This document shows positions 7,393-15,540 of a DNA stretch of 57,358 bases, in pieces. The DNA lies in IMG/VR virus record IMGVR_UViG_3300015189_000004, positions 1 to 57,358 of that record; one strand, given 5' to 3'. Made by a program: the position numbers and the translations under genes. Position 1 is the stretch's first letter, and each line of letters begins with the position of its first letter. This DNA comes from a virus. Under the pieces are notes generated by a model. That model was not told the origin of the DNA, searched no databases, and worked only from the letters and a program-made list of their open reading frames with translations.

Positions 7393-9552
7393 ATGGAAGC
7401 AGATTTCAGCGGTTACGCTACCAAGGCTGGCCTCAAGTGCTCCGACGGGCGAACCATCATGCCTGAAGCATTCAAGCACATGGACGGGTTGAAGGTTCCT
7501 CTCGTCTGGCAGCATGGTCACAACGATCCCGCGAATGTCCTCGGGCATGCGATCCTCGAAGCTCGAGGCGACGGCGTGTACACCTACGCCTTCTTCAACG
7601 AGAACTCCGGCGGCAAGAATGCCAAGGCTCTTGTTCAGCACGGCGACATTGTCGCGCTGTCCATCTACGCCAACCAGTTGGTTGAGCGGGCGAAGCAGGT
7701 CTTCCACGGAACCATCCGAGAGGTCAGTCTGGTCCTTTCGGGCGCGAACCCTGGAGCCCTCATCGACAACATCAGCCTCGCACATGGTGACGGTGACATG
7801 GAGACGCTCGAAGATGAGGCCATCATCTTCACCGGTCTTGCTCTCGAGCATGAAGACAAGCCGGGCGTCGTCGAAGAGAAGGTCGAAGAGAAGGTTGAGG
7901 TTGTCGACGAGTCGAACCCTCAGGCGATCTACGACGCGCTCACCGATGAGCAGAAAGAGGTCGTTCACTCCATGATCGGCGATGCTGTTGACTCAGCAAA
8001 GACCAACACTGCCGAGCACGCATTCGTGCCTTTCGTCAAGGGCGGTGCACCAGCAGCAAGCACTGCCACGGCCACCCCTGGCAACAGCACGGACAAGACC
8101 GTCAAAGATGTCTTCGACTCGTTCAGTGACGAGCAGAAGAACGTCGTTTACTACATGATCGGAGCCGCAATCGACGAGGCTTCGGCAGGCACGGCAGCAC
8201 ATTCCTCTGACGACAATGCCGAAGAGGGCACCACCACCAACGAGGGCGACCTCAAGCACACGGAAGGAACCGTTGACATGACCAACGTCTTCGAACAGAA
8301 CGGCATTGCCCACCAGGAGCGTCCCAGCCTGACCCACGACCAGCTCTCGGCCATCGTGCAGGACGCGCAGAAGATCGGTTCCTTCAAGGAGGCGTTCCTC
8401 GCGCACGTCACGACCTACGGCATCGAGAACATCGACTTCCTGTTCCCGGATGCCAAGACGCTCGCATCCAGCCCGGAGATGGTCACCCGTCGTCAGGAGT
8501 GGGTGAACGTGGTTCTCACCGGAGCCAAGAAGTCCCCCTTCTCGCGGATCAAGACGATCTCTGCCGACCTGACCCTCGATGCAGCCCGCGCCAAGGGTTA
8601 CGTCAAGGCCAACCTCAAGAAGGAGGAGTGGTTCGGTCTCCAGAAGCGAGTCACCACTCCGACCACCATCTACAAGAAGCAGAAGCTGGACCGGGACGAC
8701 ATCGTCGACATCACTGACCTCGACGTCGTGGCTTGGCTCAAGGCCGAGATGCGCATCATGCTGGACGAGGAGATCGCCCGCGCCGTTCTGGTTGGCGATG
8801 GTCGTGAGATCGACGACCTCGACAAGATCAACGAGACCAACATCCGTCCGATCGCGTACGAGGATGACTTCTACGCGCACAAGACGATCATCGCGGCCAA
8901 CGTTGTCGGCGACTCCATCGTCGAGGCTGTCCTTCGGGCTCGTCCGAACTACCGTGGCACCGGGTCCCCGACCCTGTTCTGCACCGAGGGTCTTCTGACC
9001 GACCTGCTTTTGATCAAGGACAAGCTCGGCCGTCGTCTCTACACCTCGCTGGACGAGCTGGCGGTCACGCTTCGCGTTGCGAAGATCGTTCCCGTCCCCG
9101 TCATGGAGTCGCTCACGACCACCGGTGGCGACATCCTCGCCATTCTGGTCAACCTGACCGACTACACCATGGGCGCCGACAAGGGCGGCAACATCTCGAT
9201 GTTCGATGACTTCGACATCGACTACAACCAGTACAAGTACCTGATGGAGACCCGCATGTCGGGTGCGCTCACTCTGTTCAAGTCTGCTCTGATTGTGCTC
9301 CGTGCTGCTGGCACGCAGGTCAGTCCCACCGTTCCGACCTTCGTTCCTGCCACTGGTGTCGTCACGATTCCGGCTGTCACCGGCGTTGTCTACTCGCAGA
9401 GCGTCGATGGTGGGCCGGTTGTCGTGGCCACTGCTGGTGCTCAGACCGCAATCGGTGCTGGTCTCAGCGTCGAGGTCTCTGCTGCTCCTGCGGCGGGTTA
9501 CTACTTCCCGCACAACTTCGACACCGACTGGATGTTCACCCGCGCCGCCTGA
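7393..9552 (+). CDS. Fused prohead protease, scaffold and major capsid protein
   Basis: A 719-residue fusion. Residues 1-140 are an HK97-type prohead serine protease (candidate His41 in VWQHGHN, Ser90 in ALSIYAN, and the conserved REVSLVLSGANPGA strand). Residues 150-290 are an acidic scaffold-like delta region with two copies of a repeat (TDEQKEVVHSMIG / SDEQKNVVYYMIG). Residues from about 296 are the HK97-fold capsid protein, and residues 640-719 form an Ig-like C-terminal domain also found in the first tail-tube protein. An in-frame ATG at 8278 (Met296) follows GGAAGGAA and could give free capsid protein. Codons are strongly C-ending from about 8.0 kb on, as expected for the most abundant protein. 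Confidence 0.92.
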   Translation: MEADFSGYATKAGLKCSDGRTIMPEAFKHMDGLKVPLVWQHGHNDPANVLGHAILEARGDGVYTYAFFNENSGGKNAKALVQHGDIVALSIYANQLVERAKQVFHGTIREVSLVLSGANPGALIDNISLAHGDGDMETLEDEAIIFTGLALEHEDKPGVVEEKVEEKVEVVDESNPQAIYDALTDEQKEVVHSMIGDAVDSAKTNTAEHAFVPFVKGGAPAASTATATPGNSTDKTVKDVFDSFSDEQKNVVYYMIGAAIDEASAGTAAHSSDDNAEEGTTTNEGDLKHTEGTVDMTNVFEQNGIAHQERPSLTHDQLSAIVQDAQKIGSFKEAFLAHVTTYGIENIDFLFPDAKTLASSPEMVTRRQEWVNVVLTGAKKSPFSRIKTISADLTLDAARAKGYVKANLKKEEWFGLQKRVTTPTTIYKKQKLDRDDIVDITDLDVVAWLKAEMRIMLDEEIARAVLVGDGREIDDLDKINETNIRPIAYEDDFYAHKTIIAANVVGDSIVEAVLRARPNYRGTGSPTLFCTEGLLTDLLLIKDKLGRRLYTSLDELAVTLRVAKIVPVPVMESLTTTGGDILAILVNLTDYTMGADKGGNISMFDDFDIDYNQYKYLMETRMSGALTLFKSALIVLRAAGTQVSPTVPTFVPATGVVTIPAVTGVVYSQSVDGGPVVVATAGAQTAIGAGLSVEVSAAPAAGYYFPHNFDTDWMFTRAA

Positions 9553-9567
9553 TCCAAGGAGTAAACG

Positions 9568-9909
9568 ATGGCAAAGTTCCACGGTGCAATCGGATATGGC
9601 GAAACCGTGGAGACTGTGGCTGGCGTGTGGGAGGACAATATCACCGAGCGCAACTATTTCGGCGATGTTATTCGAAACACACGCAAGCTACAGGATGGCA
9701 CTAGTGTCAACAACGACATAAGTGTCAACAACTCCATCAGTATCGTCGCTGACGCATACGCCAACGAGCATTTCTTTGCCATTCGCTACATCAAGTGGGC
9801 GGGGACTCTGTGGACGGTTTCAGACGTCGACGTACAGAGCCCCCGCCTACTTTTGAGGTTGGGAGGTGTCTATAATGGGCCTAAGGCTCCAGCTCCAGTC
9901 TCTCCTTGA
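9568..9909 (+). CDS. Head-tail completion protein
   Basis: A 113-residue beta-rich protein directly after the capsid gene. The pattern (YGETVETVAGVWEDNITERNYFGDVI near the start, then SVNNSISIVADAYANEHFFAIRYIKWAGTLWTVSDVDVQSPRLLLRLGG split over strands) matches small head-closure or stopper proteins of actinophages. ATG 9568 follows AAGGAG. It overlaps the next gene by 35 nt. Assignment rests on position and general pattern. Confidence 0.7.
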   Translation: MAKFHGAIGYGETVETVAGVWEDNITERNYFGDVIRNTRKLQDGTSVNNDISVNNSISIVADAYANEHFFAIRYIKWAGTLWTVSDVDVQSPRLLLRLGGVYNGPKAPAPVSP

Positions 9910-10180
9910 GGGAGTTTTGGGGAGTGGACAAGTTTACTTCCAACCACCAGCCAATGTGCAGATGCTGTATCCGTGTATCGTCTATAACAGAGATGCTGCG
10001 GTTACTCAGTTCGCTGGAAACGACCCGTATCGCTACACCAAGCGATACATGGTGACCATCATTGACCGTAATCCAGACAGTGAGATTCCGGACAAGGTTG
10101 CTGCTCTTCCGATGACGACCTTCAACAGGTTCTTCACGGCAGACAATCTCAATCACGACGTGTTCAACATCTACTTTTAG
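9875..10180 (+). CDS. Tail terminator-like protein
   Basis: A 101-residue protein with an N-terminal helix (LQLQSLLEGVLG) followed by VYFQPPANVQMLYPCIVYNRD and a beta-rich YTKRYMVTIIDRNPDS segment, the pattern of tail terminator/completion proteins that cap the tail tube. ATG 9875 is chosen over GTG 9866 because GGGAGGT (9861-9867) is spaced for it. The order connector, stopper, terminator, tail tube supports the call. Confidence 0.7.
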   Translation: MGLRLQLQSLLEGVLGSGQVYFQPPANVQMLYPCIVYNRDAAVTQFAGNDPYRYTKRYMVTIIDRNPDSEIPDKVAALPMTTFNRFFTADNLNHDVFNIYF

Positions 10181-10193
10181 AAAGGCAAGCAAC

Positions 10194-11084
10194 ATGACCA
10201 AGCTTCTTTGGGATCAGGTCGGTGAGCGGACGTATGAAACCGGTGTCGACCAGGGTGTTCTCTACATCCCGAACGCCGGCGTCTACGACAATGGCTATGC
10301 ATGGAACGGCCTCACGACCGTCACGGAGTCACCGTCCGGAGCAGAGGCCAAGCCTCTGTATGCCGACAACATCAAGTACCTGAACCTCATCTCGGCCGAA
10401 GAGTTCGGCGCGACGATCGAGGCTTTCACGTACCCGAGTCAGTTCTCGCAGTGCGACGGCACGCAGCAGCCCCAGCCCGGGGTTTCTGTCGGCCAGCAGT
10501 CTCGGAAGTCCTTCGGGCTGTCCTACCGGACCAAGCTCGGGAACGACGTCTCGGCAACCGACTACGGCTACAAGCTCCACCTGATCTACGGAGCCATCGC
10601 GGCCCCGTCAGAGCGAGCGTACGCCACGGTCAACGACTCTCCTGAGGCGCTGGCTTTCAGTTGGTCTGTGTCGACCAACCCGGTCGCCGTGGCAAACCTC
10701 AAGCCGACGGCAATTCTGACGATCGACTCGTCGAAGGTCACCCCGGCCAACCTGGTGGCGCTGCAGGACGCTCTCTATGGGACGCCCGGCACCAACCCGC
10801 GGCTTCCGCTTCCGGACGAGGTCATCGGCATGTTCGCCGGTGCTCAGACTCTGGTCACTCCGACGCCTCCGACCGCAACCACGGCCGGCGTCATCACCAT
10901 CCCGACCGTCACTGGTGTCACCTACCGTCGTGGAGACACGAATGCGGTTGTCACGAGCGGTGCCACCGTTCAGGTTCCTGGCGCCATCGGTCAGTCCTTG
11001 GTCATCAAGGCTGTCCCGGCTTCCGGCACCTACGCGTTCAACGTGAACGTTGACGACGACTGGAGCTTCACCAAGACGGTCTGA
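10194..11084 (+). CDS. Major tail (tube) protein with Ig-like domain
   Basis: A 296-residue protein. Residues 1-215 form a tube domain (VGERTYETGVDQGVLYIPNAG; YADNIKYLNLISAEEFGATIEAFTYPSQF; KSFGLSYRTKLGNDV; YKLHLIYGAIAAPSER). Residues 216-296 are an Ig-like domain (GVITIPTVTGVTYRRGD ... DDDWSFTKTV) that resembles the C-terminus of the capsid protein. It is one of three tube-domain genes in a row, interrupted by the tail chaperone. Codons are C-ending, as in the capsid gene, which suggests this is the main tube protein. Confidence 0.88.
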   Translation: MTKLLWDQVGERTYETGVDQGVLYIPNAGVYDNGYAWNGLTTVTESPSGAEAKPLYADNIKYLNLISAEEFGATIEAFTYPSQFSQCDGTQQPQPGVSVGQQSRKSFGLSYRTKLGNDVSATDYGYKLHLIYGAIAAPSERAYATVNDSPEALAFSWSVSTNPVAVANLKPTAILTIDSSKVTPANLVALQDALYGTPGTNPRLPLPDEVIGMFAGAQTLVTPTPPTATTAGVITIPTVTGVTYRRGDTNAVVTSGATVQVPGAIGQSLVIKAVPASGTYAFNVNVDDDWSFTKTV

Positions 11085-11125
11085 TCGTCGCTCCTTATGG
11101 AGTCTAGATAGAAAGGGGCCAGAGA

Positions 11126-11668
11126 GTGCTCACACTAAATGTTGTTTTGTCTGAAGGATTCGATGAAGAGAAGAACGAGTTTGTTACTTCGTCATCATTC
11201 ACTTTGGAGATTGAGCACTCTCTGGTTTCCCTGTCAAAATGGGAGTCTTTCTATGAGAAGCCGTTCTTAGGCCCAACAGAGAAGACTACTGAAGAGGCAT
11301 TGTGGTATGTCAAAGCAATGACGATCACGCCAAATGTTCCGCAAGAGGTTTTTCAGAAACTGTCTAACGACAATTTCGCAACGATCAACGCATACATCAA
11401 CGCCAAGATGACTGCTACCTGGTTTAGTGACAATGAGAAAAAAAGTCAGGGTCGAGAAGTTATCACGGCAGAGATCATCTACCACTGGATGATTGCCTTG
11501 TCTATTCCATTCGAGTGTCAAACTTGGCATTTGAATCGATTGTTAACCTTGGTGCGTGTTTGCAATCAGAAGAACACGCCTCAGAAGAAGATGAGCAGGA
11601 GCGATCTTGCCGCAAGAAACCGAGCACTCAACGAGCAGCGAAGAGCACAACTTGGAACGACTGGATGA
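11126..11668 (+). CDS. Tail assembly chaperone-like protein
   Basis: A 180-residue, mainly helical protein placed directly after the first tube gene. The segment [23 protein letters not shown] followed by acidic and helical regions, a Trp/His-containing middle and a basic C-terminus ([24 protein letters not shown]) match tail assembly chaperones that act with the tape measure. GTG 11126 follows GAAAGGGGCC. I see no convincing slippery heptamer for a programmed frameshift. Confidence 0.72.
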   Translation: MLTLNVVLSEGFDEEKNEFVTSSSFTLEIEHSLVSLSKWESFYEKPFLGPTEKTTEEALWYVKAMTITPNVPQEVFQKLSNDNFATINAYINAKMTATWFSDNEKKSQGREVITAEIIYHWMIALSIPFECQTWHLNRLLTLVRVCNQKNTPQKKMSRSDLAARNRALNEQRRAQLGTTG

Positions 11669-11680
11669 TAGGAGGACCAC

Positions 11681-12883
11681 ATGTCACGACTTACCTGGAG
11701 TACTGTCGGTGAGCGAGTATACGAGACAGGCGTCGATCGTGGCGTCCTCTATGTCGCTAATCAAGCTGGAGTCGCTTGGACCGGATTGACGTCGGTTGAA
11801 GAAGCTCCCACTGGAGGCGATGCAAAACCATACTACCTTGACGGGATCAAGTTTCTCAACATTGCTGCTGCTGAGGAGTTCGAGGCAACGATCAACGCCT
11901 TCTCCAGTCCTCCTGAGTTCGGTCTGTGTGACGGGATCTCATCAGTACAGAATGGCTTGTTTGCAACACAACAGCCACGGAAAGCCTTCGGTCTTTCGTA
12001 TCGAACGCTAATCGGAAACGATGTGTCTGGCGCTGGGTACGCCTACAAGATTCATCTCGTATACAACGCCCTTTCTGCGCCGTCATCTCGCTCAAACAAC
12101 ACCATGGGTAGCTCGACAGAACCGTCTGCGTTCAGTTGGCAGATCTCGACGTTGCCGCCAGCGATAACTGGCTACAAGCCAACCGCGCATTTCGTAATCG
12201 ATTCCCGGTCAACGTCAGTGCCAATTCTCACCCGAATCGAGAACGTTCTATATGGGACCGAGACGGTTGCGCCACGACTTCCCACGCCGAACGAACTCAT
12301 AACGCTGTATATTCCTCCTACTGGAGTTGCCTCAGACGACTTTGCACGCGCAGATGCTGTTGGCGCAGCCGCAGTTGGCAATGGTTGGTATGGCGGAATT
12401 GGCGGAGACGCGAGCATTATCGGTGGAGATCTCGTTCGTACGGACACTGGTGGCTACCGGTTGTTCCTCAACCCAGCGCTGGGCATTCTTCCAGTCAACT
12501 ACACCGTGACTGCAGTCGTTCCAGGAGCAATGGTAGCCGTTGGTTCTAATTTCTGGGGCTTGGTTGGTCGTTGGGATGGAAACAACGGCGTTCGCGCAAT
12601 GTTCACAGTCAGTGGTGGCCTCGAGATCGGAGATGCATCTGACTATGGCGTGAACAACGTCTATGCTGACGCGCCTGTCATGCCTGTTGGTTGGGACAAC
12701 ACAGCAATTGATCACACGATGGCTATGCGAATGACCGGTGAACAAATCGAGATCATATTCGATGGCACAGTCATTGTCACTACCTCGTGTAGCACGAACT
12801 CGATGAAGAGTGGCATGGGCTATGGCATATGTGGCGAAGGCAATAACCGAGCATGGCGAAGCATTGGAACCACTGTTCCATAG
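11681..12883 (+). CDS. Second tail-tube paralogue with lectin-like C-terminal domain
   Basis: A 400-residue protein. Residues 1-210 are clearly homologous to the first tube protein (VGERVYETGVDRGVLYVANQ; YLDGIKFLNIAAAEEFEATINAF; KAFGLSYRTLIGNDVSG; YKIHLVYNALSAPSSR). The last ~185 residues form a glycine- and aromatic-rich beta domain (SDDFARADAVG; NGWYGGIGGDASI; NFWGLVGRWDGNNGVRAMFTV) resembling concanavalin/LamG-type jelly rolls. It may decorate the tail or bind host glycans. ATG 11681 follows AGGAGG. Confidence 0.82.
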   Translation: MSRLTWSTVGERVYETGVDRGVLYVANQAGVAWTGLTSVEEAPTGGDAKPYYLDGIKFLNIAAAEEFEATINAFSSPPEFGLCDGISSVQNGLFATQQPRKAFGLSYRTLIGNDVSGAGYAYKIHLVYNALSAPSSRSNNTMGSSTEPSAFSWQISTLPPAITGYKPTAHFVIDSRSTSVPILTRIENVLYGTETVAPRLPTPNELITLYIPPTGVASDDFARADAVGAAAVGNGWYGGIGGDASIIGGDLVRTDTGGYRLFLNPALGILPVNYTVTAVVPGAMVAVGSNFWGLVGRWDGNNGVRAMFTVSGGLEIGDASDYGVNNVYADAPVMPVGWDNTAIDHTMAMRMTGEQIEIIFDGTVIVTTSCSTNSMKSGMGYGICGEGNNRAWRSIGTTVP

Positions 12884-12910
12884 ATAGTGTCGGAAGGAGA
12901 CTCTTACACA

Positions 12911-13639
12911 ATGACCAAAATCGTTTGGGACGAAACCGGTCTACGTCGTTACGAAACGGGCATAGATCGAGGAGTATATTACCCGAAGGATGGGTCTGGA
13001 GAAGTCTGGAATGGACTGACCTCAGTGCAAGAGTCTCCTTCCGATTCGGACGAGAAGATTCGCTATATCGACGGCGTAAAGGTCCGAGCTCGTCGAGGTT
13101 CTGGTGAGTTTTCAGGGTCTATCGAAGCATACACATATCCGTCGGCTTTTGGTGATCATTTGGTGATGCATCAGCGTCGAAACGTGTTTGATATGAGCTA
13201 TCGCGTTATGTCTGATGTTTCATACAAGATTCATCTCGTATACAACGTGCTTGTATCCCCTTCGAGTGCTTCTTATTCCTACGAGGATGCGTCACCGTTC
13301 TCATGGGCCTTCACAACTAGACCTATACCCATTCCCGGATCGGGTTTGAGTGCTCATCTAGTCATTGACACAGCCAAAGCCTATCCCGAGACTGTGGCTG
13401 CATTAGAGTCACTTATCTATGGGTCTGATATGAGCACTGCGCATATGCCAACGCCAGAAGAAGTGCTCATGGTGTTCGAGGAGAACTCTGTTTTAAGAGT
13501 TATCGACAACGGCGATGGAACATTCACAGTAACTGGTCCAGACTCAGCCATCATCATGATCGATGCAACAACGTTCGAGATTACTTGGGACTCTGCCGTC
13601 ATGATTGATGCGGTCAGTTATACCCTCAGCTCACTATAA
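12911..13639 (+). CDS. Third tail-tube paralogue
   Basis: A 242-residue protein, again with the tube domain (TKIVWDETGLRRYETGIDRGVYY; YIDGVKVRARRGSGEFSGSIEAYTYPSAF; YKIHLVYNVLVSPSS) but more diverged and lacking the KSFGLSYRT loop length of the others. The C-terminus is a short beta domain (VIDNGDGTFTVTGPDSAIIMID). ATG 12911 is preferred over GTG 12887 because the GGAAGGAGA site precedes it. It may form a tail-end segment or a minor tube component. Confidence 0.78.
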   Translation: MTKIVWDETGLRRYETGIDRGVYYPKDGSGEVWNGLTSVQESPSDSDEKIRYIDGVKVRARRGSGEFSGSIEAYTYPSAFGDHLVMHQRRNVFDMSYRVMSDVSYKIHLVYNVLVSPSSASYSYEDASPFSWAFTTRPIPIPGSGLSAHLVIDTAKAYPETVAALESLIYGSDMSTAHMPTPEEVLMVFEENSVLRVIDNGDGTFTVTGPDSAIIMIDATTFEITWDSAVMIDAVSYTLSSL

Positions 13640-13652
13640 GACAGGAGACGTC

Positions 13653-14666
13653 ATGGCTTCCATTACAGGACTTACTGCAGCACGAATGTTGGAGATTGAG
13701 GCCGCTTCTGTTGTCGACGGCGACGTCATAAACAACGATCTTGTCTTGACTACTCATGGCGGAGTTGTGATCAATGCTGGAAATGTTCGCGGTACTCGAT
13801 GGGGAACAACAACCGTCTTTGTGTTTAATCCGGTTCCAAACGCGTTAGTTTACTTTGCCGATGGGCAGCCACCTCGTATCGGAGACCTTGTCGTATCAAA
13901 TAATGGACTTGGTCCAGGTCTTGTGTCCAAGGTAACCGCTGTTGTTGACGCGAGTCACGCTGATTTGGCTGACGCAGGTCTAAGCTTACGCGGTGCCGCA
14001 GGAACGCCTGCGGACGAGACTGCGATTCGAGCTTATGCCGATGGTCAAGATCTTTTGGCTATTGCTTCAGCAAAGGCCTCTATATCAATAGCGGCTGGGA
14101 CCGATCTCAACAACATGAAGACTGAAGGAAACTACAAACAGGATACATCAGCAAACGCAACCCTTGCTTTGCACTATCCTGAAGTTACTGGTGGTCTACT
14201 CGAGGTCTTTGGCTCCACGATTGTTTATCAGCGGTATACAACCCTGACCTCTGGAGCAAGCAAAGTCTATCAACGGCTGTTTTCCAGCACGGTTTGGGGC
14301 GCATGGGTACGTCTGCTTGGTGACACGAACTCAATTACGACGCTGTCCAGCATCAAGGCAGGAACAACTCTCGACATGGGTGGCGCGTTCTACCAACAGG
14401 GTTTTGTTCAACCTAGACTCCACAAGATGACCCACGCTGGCGCGGTTACCAATACTGTTGGTCAGTTGGTGTTTAATCATGGAGCGCCGTTTACACCAAC
14501 AGCAGGTTTTATCATCAACACAAACAGCTCAAACTACTTTGGTCTTGCTTGGGGCTCATCAGCTTTTACAACAACGGCGTGTACTTTCCGATGGATCAAC
14601 GCGTCAACGGCAGGTAACCTAAACGCAATCAACACCGGCCCATTCACGGCAATCTTCGTAGCTTAG
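13653..14666 (+). CDS. Tail fibre-like protein with pyocin-knob domain
   Basis: A 337-residue protein. The N-terminal ~75 residues are beta-rich, and residues around 140-240 resemble the pyocin-knob fold (TDLNNMKTEGNYKQDTSAN ... YQRYTTLTSGASKVYQRL ... VWGAWVRLLGD). The C-terminal third is Thr/Asn/Gly-rich beta structure ending in FTAIFVA, as in trimeric fibre tips. It likely binds host surface glycans. Its place upstream of the tape measure, next to the tube paralogues, is unusual. ATG 13653 follows CAGGAGA. Confidence 0.75.
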   Translation: MASITGLTAARMLEIEAASVVDGDVINNDLVLTTHGGVVINAGNVRGTRWGTTTVFVFNPVPNALVYFADGQPPRIGDLVVSNNGLGPGLVSKVTAVVDASHADLADAGLSLRGAAGTPADETAIRAYADGQDLLAIASAKASISIAAGTDLNNMKTEGNYKQDTSANATLALHYPEVTGGLLEVFGSTIVYQRYTTLTSGASKVYQRLFSSTVWGAWVRLLGDTNSITTLSSIKAGTTLDMGGAFYQQGFVQPRLHKMTHAGAVTNTVGQLVFNHGAPFTPTAGFIINTNSSNYFGLAWGSSAFTTTACTFRWINASTAGNLNAINTGPFTAIFVA

Positions 14667-14673
14667 GAGTCTG

Positions 14674-15141
14674 ATGACGACCACAATTAGCTCAGTTGCA
14701 GTTACTGATGTAGCACCATGGATGTTCCCGGGGTTTGCAAAAGACCCGGCAGATCTCCCAGTCATTGTTGTCACGGGTCCTGTCGGTGGAATCTGGACAA
14801 TCACGGCTCCAGACTCAGTCTCTCAGGTGGATCTTGATGCTGCTGTAGCCCTTCAAGTCAAGTCGCTTTCTGCTCAGTCGAACCACGACAAGCTGATCAC
14901 AGATGCTACGGCTGCCCTCGCAACCAACCGTACTGAATCTGCGCAGAACACAGCAATCATCACAGCAGCAAACACAATGCTGGCTTTCGCTGGAACGTCA
15001 CTCACGAATGCCCAGCTCATATCCACGCTGAAAGATCTGGCAACTGGTGTCAAACTCATGGCCGTTCATGACCAGACGAACAAAGTGCAACTGAACTACC
15101 TGATTCGTCTTGTCGTTGGGAAGACCGACGGAACCAACTGA
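14674..15141 (+). CDS. Probable minor tail or fibre-associated protein
   Basis: A 155-residue protein starting at ATG 14674 after TTAGGAG. The first 45 residues are beta-like (VTDVAPWMFPGF; PVIVVTGPVGGIWTITAPDS) and the remainder is a long alanine-rich helical region (QVDLDAAVALQVKSLSAQSNHD; FAGTSLTNAQLISTLKDLATG). The helical tail suggests trimeric coiled-coil fibre architecture. It is transcribed with the pyocin-knob gene. No database family is recognised. Confidence 0.62.
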   Translation: MTTTISSVAVTDVAPWMFPGFAKDPADLPVIVVTGPVGGIWTITAPDSVSQVDLDAAVALQVKSLSAQSNHDKLITDATAALATNRTESAQNTAIITAANTMLAFAGTSLTNAQLISTLKDLATGVKLMAVHDQTNKVQLNYLIRLVVGKTDGTN

Positions 15142-15159
15142 TCCAAGAAAGGAGCCAAC

Positions 15160-15540
15160 ATGTCCATGACTTTTTCACATAGCGGCTCCTTCAACAAGAC
15201 GGAGGCCTTTCTTAAGTCTGTGTCAAAGCTCGATATTCTTGGTCTCATGCGATCGTGTGGTCAAGAGGGTGTGAATGCGTTGGTGTCAGCCACCCCTGCT
15301 GATTCTGGGTTGGCTGGTCATTCGTGGGGCTACGAGGTTTCTAGCTCCGGCGGAAGTTACACCATCATCTGGACCAACAGCGATGTTGAGAATGGATTTC
15401 CGGTGGCCATAATGCTTCAGTATGGTTATGGAACTGGTACTGGTGGGTATGTTCAAGGTCGGGATTACATCAATCCGGCTATGAAGCCCATATTTGACAA
15501 GATCGCAGACAAGATATGGAAGGCGGTGACATCAGCATGA
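15160..15540 (+). CDS. HK97 gp10-like tail completion protein
   Basis: A 126-residue protein with the classical gp10-like pattern: an N-terminal helix, SATPADSGLAGHSWGYEV, then SYTIIWTNSDV, PVAIMLQYGYGTGTGGYVQGRDYINPAMKPIFDKIADKIW. This family sits at the head-tail junction or tail end. It starts at ATG 15160 after GAAAGGAG and overlaps the tape measure start by ATGA. Its position after the tube genes is later than usual. Confidence 0.82.
   Translation: MSMTFSHSGSFNKTEAFLKSVSKLDILGLMRSCGQEGVNALVSATPADSGLAGHSWGYEVSSSGGSYTIIWTNSDVENGFPVAIMLQYGYGTGTGGYVQGRDYINPAMKPIFDKIADKIWKAVTSA

Noticed and set aside
7993-9582. 529-codon ORF on the minus strand across the capsid gene
   Set aside because: It is a shadow of the GC-biased codon use of the capsid gene. 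It has no ribosome binding site and no recognisable domain.
9871-9876. TATAAT upstream of the tail terminator-like gene
   Set aside because: It lies inside a coding overlap and lacks TCGCA 19 nt before its start. It is best explained by the start context of the gene at 9875.
11433-11445. Slippery sequence for a tail-chaperone frameshift (A-run)
   Set aside because: The run of A does not fit an X-XXY-YYZ heptamer in the reading frame, and no conserved extension domain is visible in the -1 frame.
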